Below are positions 8,425 through 16,129 of a stretch of 16,129 nucleotides of DNA, piece by piece. The notes beneath the pieces were generated by a model, which was given only the letters and a program-made list of their open reading frames with translations, did no database searches and had not been told where the DNA came from. Numbering within the stretch: position 1 is the first letter of the stretch; each line of letters opens with the position of its first letter. The translations under genes and the position numbers were made by a program. The DNA comes from Paraglomus occultum (Eukaryota; Glomeromycota; Glomeromycetes; Paraglomerales; Paraglomeraceae), in contig CAJVPJ010000820.1 of the NCBI GenBank assembly GCA_910592205.1, positions 1 to 16,129 on the forward strand, read 5' to 3'.

Positions 8425-11317
8425 AAAGTAATGGACACTGGCGTCGTAAATATCTCCTTTTTGATTTAGAATTCTGTATAATTGCAGTTACTGACTGTTA
8501 TTGGATTACGTCTATTCTATAGATATCTAATATTTAAAAGATGCTGAATCAATAATTTATTTTTTTTTATTAAAAATTATTTCTCCCAGCGAATTATAAT
8601 CTTAAAAACGCATTGCAAGAATAATAAATTCCTGACTTTATTTAACGAACAAACCTTATCAGATGGCAAAAACTAAACTTTAACTTTATTACAGACCACC
8701 ATCCTCCAGGTAATCAAAGTCGACCACACAACGTTTTTCTTTAAGAAATAGTCATCAATATGAATTCGTTTTAATCCACTCAAATATTATGGATTATTCG
8801 ATATTATCAAATTAAGCCTCTCTTTTTAAAATTAAGATTTTCTGTATTCCAACTATCTAGTGGATTGCGTTATTTGTCAAAAATAGCAACGTACTGAATT
8901 TAGTAATTAATTCTTTGCATTTGCTGCACTCACCGTACAATTATGTTGTCGAAAGATCAAGAGTGGTAGCTTCTCAATACGTTTGAAAATAAACTTTATT
9001 ACACGCCGACTGATTATTGTTATTTGCGTCTTCAATTTGTCAGTACTTTATTATAGGTTTTTCTATAACTTTAACATTACATTTGTTACTTTTGTAAGTA
9101 ATGCTCCTAGCGTTATGACCTGAACATTCGAATAACAGCACAACACAATTAATAATAATAATAATGACCAAATTTCTTTACTTTATAATTATAATAAAAA
9201 TAGACAAATTTTGCGTCTCAGATTCTGTTTATTGTATTTTAAGCGTACTTTACATTTATAACATTGGGGTAAATATACGTAAACGCATATTAAACGTTTT
9301 GAATTAGCATATTAGATTAACTGTTTTAAACCAAAAAATTCAGCTTTATTACCATCATACAGCGAGCATAATTTCCATCTTTACCATGGTTTGAAAGTTA
9401 GTTATTGTTTCCGAGAAAATAAAAAATTGGCATTGCCGCATATAATAAAATGAGTTACGACAATCAATATCTATCTGAACATATATTGAGTCAAATATTA
9501 CGTCAATTTGCATTTCAGAATCCTTAAGATATACTGATACTGTACTTACTTACTATGATTAAATTATTGGTAAAAATAACAAATTAAGTTAGTTTTACTT
9601 CAACGTTGTATTTGCCCAATTTAGTATTAGGGTTACAAAAACACATGAAAATTTATTGCTGGCCAAACAATTGGTGCGTTAGCGAATATATTGGGAGAAG
9701 AATTATAAATATGTTTACTCCTATTAGCATAAAATTAATAAAGAATTTTAACTTTATATACCGTAATTTTCGTTAACTTCGTAATTTACTAATATAGTAA
9801 TACATTCTTTATTCGATAAAACCACTGGAGGTAGATAAAAATTTTCAAACAAAATTTCCAGCCATGTACTATATAAAGCAAAAAAATAGTAAATGTTAAT
9901 TCTGAGTTTACCGATAAAAAATAATAATCAATTCTACAAAAAATTTGCCTGATGTTTGCATTTTATATTGTGAACGCTATATGTTGTATAATCTGTTAAA
10001 TTATCCGCTAAAATAATTATGTTTATTGCAATTGCGAATTAAGAATTTAATTTAACAATTGTATAGTTACGGCATGGATTTGCTTCTACAAATTAATTGT
10101 AATATTAACATTATACTGAAATCAGCGTAACAACTATTTAGCTAAAAATATTGCAGACGAGTAAAATTTGGTGTTAGTTGTCCAGTTATTATTATGGAAC
10201 ATGGTAATGTAACATTGTTTTATACAGTTATAATTTGTTATTAATTGATCTGATAGATACGTAATAGTAAAGTTGACACAAACAAATATTTACATTAGAA
10301 CTATGCGCAAATTGTCATTTTATTATACAAATATGTTTGGTATAACAAATCCATTACGTAATTTGTAACTTTATACGAGACGTTAATGTTTAATTTTAAT
10401 ATAAAGTAACACACTTCATAATGAAAATAACTACTGTATTTCTCGTGCTTATAATACATTTACGTTCACTTATTGTTAGACAAAAACTAACAGTTGAAGT
10501 TTGAATATAACCGCCAAAAAAAATGTCCGAGAATAAAGCATTCTTTATAAAAGCAAATTTACGTCATGTCTATGCAACAAACTTAGCTGGTAACTAACAA
10601 GAAGGTACAACATTTGGCGTTTGTAAAACAGAAACGTGTTAATATGGGTATGTTGTTTTAATAAATACTGTATACGCTGATCTTTAGTAAACTTGTTGTA
10701 ATTGACATATTAATGACCGGCGCTGTTATGTTACTACCACTTGCGTAAATATTACAATGGTCCAATAGTTACGTAATCGGATATTTACACCTGGCACAAA
10801 ACTAGCGAGACCACCACCCAATCCATATACTATTGAGTTATAAAAGTACAGTACACATAGCAAATATAGTACCATTACTATATATAGCCTTTCAACTAAT
10901 GTTATCTCATTTCGTCTTCTAACAACTAGAATTGTACAAACCAATTAAATACGTCACATTTTATTTATTTTTACCTCTCTAATATACAATTAATAAGAAT
11001 TATTTCTAACTCATAATTTGCATAAATATAACCAATGTATTACGTTACAGTCCCTCTGCTAATATTACTTTCGTCGGATATAGTTAAGAAATCACACATT
11101 ATATAGTCGTGAAGTATGAAATACAACCGCTCAAAAAAACTCATCAAAGTAATATACAATATCGTAATGCTCATCCATTTTAGCTCAAGCTGCTGCATAC
11201 TAATTACTTAAACAAATGACATATCGTTTCCTCAACTTTACTAGGCTTGTCTAGTTTGTGTTTATGTACTATGTTTGCTTCAGATGGCACAATACAATTT
11301 CTGGGTCGTTAACATCA

Positions 11318-11449
11318 CTAACCCTAACCCTGGTGTAGCCATTTAATTTACACCGGGTGTGTAAAATTGGTGTACGTACACCCCGGGTGTATCTGTTATC
11401 GTACACTCAGGGGGTGGTGTAAAATTTACCGTACACCTGGGGTGTAAGT
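11318..11449. repeat. ACACC/GGTGT palindrome cluster next to telomere-like CCCTAA units
   Basis: It begins with CTAACCCTAACCCT (11318-11331), just over two CCCTAA units. It continues with at least eight ACACC/GGTGT boxes in both orientations. These include a perfect 14-bp palindrome GGTGTACGTACACC (11369-11382) overlapping TACACCCCGGGTGTA (11377-11391). TTTACACC/GGTGTAAA flanks recur. The cluster stands out as a G+C-rich block in AT-rich DNA. It could be a foldback or MITE-type element or a protein-binding array. Confidence 0.7.
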
Positions 11450-12499
11450 TAAGGACACTCGAAACTAAAAATCGACTGTTGGCAGTCAATAACTTGGATA
11501 TCAACAACAGCTGAGATTTATATTAGACCGAGTTTCAGCAGAGAGATTCAACCACTACTTTGTAGGAATAATTATCTAAAATATTTGCATTTCTTATCAC
11601 AATAGTTATCGTCAACTTGCTCATTGATGGTTATAATAGCGATTAAGCGGGCGGAACATTTCCCGGAAGTTGTCTCACACAATTTGATTTTCAACTTTGC
11701 ATTTAATTGGGTGACATATCGCAATTAAAAATCGGCTCGCAAAAATTTGAAAGATTTTCTGATTAGGAATTCTTTCCAAGGTCTGCACAATGTCTCACAA
11801 GACGGTCGCATGATTGTTCCTGTACAAGAATACTAACCAAGTTAATGTTAACCAATTATGAAAACGTTACTTGCTGCAGAACACTTTCTCCTGACGTAAA
11901 ATCTTTCCGACTTTGTTTCCACAAGCGCTGTTATGTTAGCTAAAAGTAAATATGGGCTCTAATATGGTGAAATTGAGTAAAAATCACATCACTCTATGAC
12001 GGAATTTCCAAATACCCGCACAGGTACAATTCCAAAACATTTACCCAGACATCTCATCTTCTAAAATCAGTATATCTTTGAATATTTTGATTTGCTTTCA
12101 ATTTCCTTATGTTTACCTTCCGATTTTAATTGTCCGTAAGTTATTTCTTTGGTAATTTTGTTTTGTAATTTGATTTTTCGGTAAATCAACAACAATCCTA
12201 ACGACACTGTCCAATAAAACGCTCTGAAATCATAATAGGATCTGCGTTTCATTGAATTCATGAATGGTTACCGATTTTTATTGTATTATAACGCAACATT
12301 ACACACACAGAAATTGATACACAAAACAGGTACGGGACGTCCGAAAGTAGCCATCCCATTCCAAAAGAAAATTCGCAAAGGGAAAACACCCGTTCCCGTT
12401 CGAACCATTGATTATGTGCAATATCATATATATTAGCTGCTGATAAATGCGATAGGTGAGGGTCATAACAGCTATTTACCGAAAAAGTTAGTCGGTGTA

Positions 12500-12560
12500 G
12501 CATAAAAGTGTCCAGCAATCACCTGTTGTTTGGTGAATGTTTATTTACGTCATGTCGGAA
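12500..12560 (+). promoter_or_regulatory. likely P450 promoter-proximal elements
   Basis: A TATA-like GCATAAAAG lies at 12500-12508, about 160 nt before the P450 ATG. An E-box-like CACCTG follows at about 12520. A bZIP/ATF-CREB-type TTACGTCA lies inside ATTTACGTCATGTC at 12543-12556. The same 14-mer occurs at 10557-10570. These are motif matches only. Confidence 0.3.
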
Positions 12561-12597
12561 TTCTGTTTGCGACGCAACCTTAATACGTGATTACACA

Positions 12598-12747
12598 ATG
12601 ACAAATAGGGTATTAAAAATGACTGTTTCTTTGTTGATTATTCTTCACTTTGTCCCTTTCATTCGAAATGTCAACGATAACCGATATTTTTTCTTTCTGG
12701 AATGCCGTATCTATTTTCTGGATTATCTCTATACTCTACGTTGCTAA
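12598..12747 (+). other. upstream ORF overlapping the P450 start
   Basis: An ATG-started reading frame of 49 codons begins 70 nt before the P450 ATG and ends at TAA 12745-12747, 80 nt inside exon 1, in a different frame. A second ATG in the same frame lies at 12619-12621. If the transcript starts upstream of 12598, scanning ribosomes would meet these ATGs first, which would lower P450 translation. If the transcript starts later, the ORF is irrelevant. The hydrophobic run MTVSLLIILHFVPF is probably chance in a T-rich leader. No transcript start is visible. Confidence 0.35.
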
Positions 12748-14438
12748 ATTTTACTATTTGTACTTTACTCGAACAAACTCACTTCCCGGGCCTTTTCCGC
12801 TTCCGTTAGTAGGCAACCTCTTTCAGATATTATTGTTTGCCGGGGATATCAGTAAATGGGTGCTATATTGTCAGGAGAAATATGGTGACATATGGGAAAC
12901 GTATATTGGCACTGCGAAGATCGTGTGGTTGGCCAGAGCTGATCTAACAGAGAAATTGATGAACCCTTCAAGAAACAGCAACTACTTTCACAGAACATGG
13001 GATAATCTTGAATACGAGGCGCTAGGGTTCTCCTCGTCTGGTATAGTGTTTAACAGAAATAAAACCACGTGGGCCTTTAACAGGAAAATGTTTGCTCGGG
13101 CTGTCAATAGCAGCGTATTTAACAAACGGGTTATAGAATTAATGCAAACAATGTTTGTGGAGATGGAAGGATATTTGCTTAATTTAGGGTTCGATGAAAA
13201 AGAATTCAATTTTGCCGATTGGATTCCGCGGCTCTTTACAGACTTGCTATTTGCCATGACAATGGACAAGTACGCCTGTACAACGGCAATGTTATATAAT
13301 TCTCATAACCCGCTCAAACTGGCTCCGTATCCGGAAGAAGTAGTTGCCGAATCAGACGCCTTTATGAAAGCTTTGCAGACGCACTTCCGTTCGTTAAAGT
13401 ATTTCCGATTCATGCCAGAGGTGATCCGTAAGAGGACTCCCTTTGGCCGAAGAAAAGCTAAAGAGTATTTGGACAATCTGGTTTGGTTACGAAGTGTATT
13501 GATCAATATCATTCGAGAGAAGAGGAAGAAAATCATGAATACTGACGAGCCGATCAATTTGAAACCTGATTTAATGACATTACTGGCTGCGGTGAATACA
13601 CCAAAAGACATGACGAAAAAGTTGGAGGGTATTGTTGAACCACCGCTAACAGATGAAGAAATTGGAAATTGTTTCATAGACATAACAATTGCTGGTACTG
13701 ATACGGTAAAATTTGTTTATTTTACGAGTATTTTTTTTAGAGATCATACGAAATAACCAGTTCTTTTCTAATTATCGATTTTATTATCTAGTCATCAAAC
13801 TTGATTTGTTCCGTAATGTATTGTATAATCAAACATCCAGAGGTCAAGAAGCGTCTTCGTGACGAATTAGACACAGTTCTCGGCACGGATCCTGCGCGTT
13901 TAATCAGCCACGAGGATTTGAACAAACTTGAATATACAAAAGCCGTTATCCAAGAGGTTTCTCGATTGTATCCCGTTGCACCTATCATTTCCAGATTACC
14001 TGACAAGGATGACGTAATTAGTGGATATCCTATCAAGGTAATAAATAAGACACACGTAACTCGTATAATGTGTGTTATAACTCTTAACACCGTATTCGCA
14101 TTTATCTCACAAAATAGAGCGGCGAACTGATATTCATTAGTATCGCTGGAATTCAAGTAAATCCTAAACACTGGCCCGACTCAAAAGAATTTAATCCTGA
14201 TCGCTTCCTGAAACAAAGCGACAGTATGAAGAATGAATTTCCTATGTTTGGAGGTGGTCTGCGTATATGTCCAGGCAGGCATTTGGCAATGACTTCAATG
14301 AAAATTATTATCGCAATGATATTCCGAAAATATGATCCTGAATTGGCTACACCGGATACCAAACCAAAGTACAAGTATGAAACGTTAATCCATTGTCACG
14401 AGTTGATGTTGAGATTGAAGAAACGGCATATAATATAA
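12668..14438 (+). CDS. cytochrome P450 monooxygenase, three exons, complete
   Basis: Haem-thiolate monooxygenase, expected to sit on the ER membrane facing the cytosol and to take electrons from cytochrome P450 reductase; the substrate is unknown. Exons are 12668-13705, 13792-14037 and 14118-14438, giving 534 residues, a normal microsomal P450 length. Seen in order: hydrophobic anchor (about residues 7-26), proline-rich hinge LPGPFPLPLVGN (39-50), C-helix WxxxR (W135-R139), I-helix oxygen-binding AGTDT (342-346), K-helix ExxR (E401-R404), PDRF (455-458), and haem-binding FGGGLRICPG (472-481) with ligand Cys479 (codon 14268-14270). Both introns are phase 0, and splicing restores the motifs exactly. 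The start is the first ATG in frame before the anchor (G at -3); open frame further upstream lacks ATG. Wording around the hinge and haem loop resembles Glomeromycotina P450s from memory. The P450 fold is certain; the CYP family cannot be assigned. Confidence 0.95.
13706..13791 (+). other. P450 intron 1 (86 nt)
   Basis: GT-AG intron with donor GTAAAA and acceptor TATCTAG. It is phase 0 and falls directly after the I-helix AGTDT, so that splicing yields AGTDTSS, the expected oxygen-activation motif. Reading through it instead gives a stop at 13754-13756. Confidence 0.9.
14038..14117 (+). other. P450 intron 2 (80 nt)
   Basis: GT-AG intron with donor GTAATA after GYPIK and acceptor AAAATAG before SGELIFISIAG. 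It is phase 0. The joined protein reads smoothly through the beta-strand before the PERF region, and the unspliced frame meets stops within the intron. Confidence 0.88.
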
Positions 14439-15259
14439 GTACTATTAAGATTACCAATGTGAGCGTATCTTTGTACATATTTCGCACTTTCAATCTTGTT
14501 TGATTTTTGCCGAAACTATAAGTAAATGTAAACAGGTTTAACTTGTAAATTTTAACAATTTGTTTAATTAATCGACCAGGTTTTAGTTTAGTTAGTTAAT
14601 TTTTATCACAAACAACTGTTTCTAAAACAGGGCATTTACTTAAATCTAAATCAGTTAATTTATAATTTAGACAATATAATTTTTTTAGTTCTGGTTTCTC
14701 ATGCTACCGGCCATTTCATCGGCCAGCCGTAGTATCTATAATCTGATGTAAAGTACGAGTAGTCAAATGAAATTTGAAGGTGTTTTATTGATTTATTCTG
14801 ACTTTTACAAAGTATATAAATTTATAGGGTATATCTAAAGACTACAAACGATGTTATTATGGTGAGATGAGCAATTGTCATAAACAAAATGTATCCAAGC
14901 CAAAGTTGATTATCCTAAAGAATGTGATTATTATTGTCATCATTGATTATGTAAGAGAACCCAAGTCTTTGAATGTAAAACACTGCTCGATGACGGAAAT
15001 TTAATAAAAAAAAACAAACAACAAAAAACCAATAAACAAAGTATTATTTTATCTTTGAATCTTGAAACCAGAAGACGCATGCCTTTAGAAAACCGATCAG
15101 CTAGCCGACGGGTATTCTTTGAGTAATTTTTCGGTTTTCGGTCGTGTTGTTGTATCCTGGTGGCGTGTGGCAGTGGGCGTGGCTAACTATCCCAGTAATT
15201 TTGCACAACTTCCGTTCTAAAGAAGAAAACGTTAGTCTTAAATACGAGTTTTTTAATAT
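14439..15259. other. 3' flank of the P450 gene, no gene seen
   Basis: AT-rich. An A-rich run with few C interruptions lies at 15003-15045. A GC-rich patch at 15095-15190 contains GTGGCGTGTGGCAGTGGGCG. It may belong to minus-strand coding remnants, but I find no convincing frame. A poly(A) signal for P450 is not clear. Confidence 0.35.
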
Positions 15260-15450
15260 TTATTTATAATTACCAATTAGCCGTTTGCGTTTTTTACATC
15301 GAGCTAGAAACTGGGTTCTTTTACAAGCATATATATCCACGCCACTGTCGCCGCTCATCATGATATCTTTCTTTGCGAAAGTAGATGCATAGTAATGTGT
15401 GGCGATCTCGATTGGAGGTGAGCGTTTAAATGGAAATTGATTAACTGTTT
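15260..15450 (-). other. possible exon fragment on the minus strand
   Basis: A minus-strand frame runs to TAA at 15260-15262 and includes KKDIMMSGDSGVDIYACKRT followed by a basic tail. The upstream end has an acceptor-like CAAACAG at about 15445, and a donor-like CAG|GTAGGT lies near 15560 in the same direction. The SGDSGVDIYA stretch faintly recalls motif 1 of trimeric dUTPases, but the rest of that fold is not visible. No ATG starts the frame before the two Met codons just ahead of SGDSG. It may be an exon, a remnant or chance. Confidence 0.2.
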
Positions 15451-15610
15451 GGTTCGAGGTGAAAGAAGTGAGTGAATAGGGAAATATGTTAGTGTAAGTT
15501 GAAACAATGCCTATTACATAATACACAGTTTTTCACTTTTCAACCAAACTAATCAACCTACCTGAAACATTGGTGTAATTTCATTTCCTCCGGAATTAAT
15601 TGATTTCAAC

Positions 15611-15625
15611 AACCGTCAAACGGTT
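15611..15625. repeat. small interrupted palindrome AACCGT/ACGGTT
   Basis: AACCGTCAAACGGTT pairs six bases around a three-base centre. It lies 30 bases before the inverted TTGACGGGATTT copy and may be part of the same element. Confidence 0.35.
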
Positions 15626-15640
15626 AGCGAGTGCCTGTGC

Positions 15641-16046
15641 AAATCCCGTCAAATTAAGTGTCACCAGTTATCGATATCGATAAATTTATTTGTGAAGATA
15701 ATAACATTAATCATACGATTTTAATTATACTTGGAATTTTTAGCTTCTGCTTTCTATACGTGATCTGAGAATATTATTCTAAGCTTAATACAAAGCATAC
15801 GTCGTCGTATTGACTTACAGAACATAATAATAGTGGTTCCAAAACTCTAAATATTTTAGTGAATAGGTGAGACTGGGGCATAGTTGTGAGTGAAAAGTCA
15901 TAAAGCGATCTGAGCTTAAAGAGTTATGGTAGCGTTTGGTAGCAGTGCAAACACTTATTGACGGTATTTGAATGGTTACAGTCAGTTTTTATTTTGGAGT
16001 CTTTAGTAAGAAATTTAAGGGACATTAGACGGGATTTACATACGAC
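15641..16046. repeat. inverted and direct copies of the TTGACGGGATTT family
   Basis: AAATCCCGTCAA at 15641-15652 is the exact inverse of the 12-mer at 7630-7641. A plus-strand copy, GACGGGATTTACATACGACA (about 16027-16047), matches the 7587-7606 unit at all but three transition positions. It is preceded by TTTTGGAGTCTTTAG, a worn version of the first half. The two outward copies bracket about 380 bp without a gene. This arrangement suggests a foldback or MITE-like element, or unrelated insertions of one repeat. Confidence 0.5.
15668..15683. repeat. perfect 16-bp palindrome TTATCGATATCGATAA
   Basis: Exactly self-complementary, with two overlapping TATCGATA octamers. It may be a dimeric transcription-factor site; no adjacent gene start is seen. 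Confidence 0.5.
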
Positions 16047-16129
16047 AGTTATTATTATATTCCAATTATATTTGCAAGTTCAATAATAAAATGCTAAAAC
16101 TTTAATACAAAAGAGACAAATCTGATTAT

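Larger units (their letters stand above)
7720..12499. other. long AT-rich gene-free region
   Basis: About 4.8 kb with no frame that looks coding on either strand. The longest open frames are under 90 codons and of low-complexity composition. A short (AAT)n run lies at 9147-9165. The promoter-like cluster at 8261-8424 and the palindrome cluster at 11318-11449 are listed separately. I see no transposase or reverse transcriptase remnant. Confidence 0.5.

Noticed and set aside
8696-8712. 15-nt microexon between TTTATTACAG and GTAATC
   Set aside because: Good splice-like ends, but no neighbouring exon with supporting coding sequence. Such sites are frequent in AT-rich DNA.
8470-9350. Roughly 300-380 bp periodicity of TTCTGTA and CTTTATTAC motifs
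   Set aside because: Spacings differ (371/380 and 307/351) and the intervening AT-rich sequence does not align convincingly by eye; likely chance.
12258-12518. Minus-strand ORF in the P450 promoter region
   Set aside because: No motif and short; it overlaps the likely promoter of the P450 gene.
14701-14735. CGGCCA direct repeat and imperfect CTACCGGC/GCCGTAG hairpin
   Set aside because: Too short and imperfect to separate from chance, with no gene end at a terminator-like distance.

Overview
This window looks like nuclear DNA of a filamentous fungus, and most resembles arbuscular-mycorrhizal fungi (Glomeromycotina) as I remember them. The long gene-free stretches are strongly AT-rich. The one clearly intact gene carries short GT-AG introns of 80-86 nt. 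Its cytochrome P450 product has the N-terminal and haem-binding wording I associate with Rhizophagus-type P450s. The taxon is an inference; no rRNA, tRNA or other marker gene is present. There are no bacterial operons, CRISPR arrays or phage genes.

Layout. (1) 1-2100: mostly non-coding, with a few short coding-like patches (667-744, 1246-1359) that I cannot assign. (2) 2103-3821: a decayed multi-exon plus-strand gene of unknown family. Several plausible introns keep the frame, but at least four frame breaks disrupt it. (3) 3822-4440: no gene seen. (4) 4449-5348: three diverged copies of a complex repeat. (5) 5521-7165: an intronless gene for a secreted DUF6345-like protein, visibly richer in G+C than its surroundings. 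It is broken by one frameshift just after the signal peptide and one in-frame TAA. (6) 7457-7643: a short-repeat cluster built on TTGACGGGATTT and its inverse. (7) 7720-12500: about 4.8 kb of AT-rich DNA without a recognisable gene. It holds a TATA-type promoter-like cluster (8261-8424) and a cluster of ACACC/GGTGT palindromes beside CCCTAA telomere-like units (11318-11449). (8) 12668-14438: a complete three-exon P450 gene of 534 codons, preceded by an overlapping upstream ORF. (9) 14439-16129: non-coding, with a possible minus-strand exon (15260-15450), an inverted copy of the TTGACGGGATTT repeat and a plus-strand copy near the window end.

The genes show no common pathway. The only intact protein is a membrane-anchored monooxygenase. 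The other two genes are relics, and the repeats suggest a rapidly changing accessory region. The candidates most worth following are the broken DUF6345 gene with its possible His-Cys dyad, the undescribed decayed gene at 2.1-3.8 kb, and the two palindromic repeat families.
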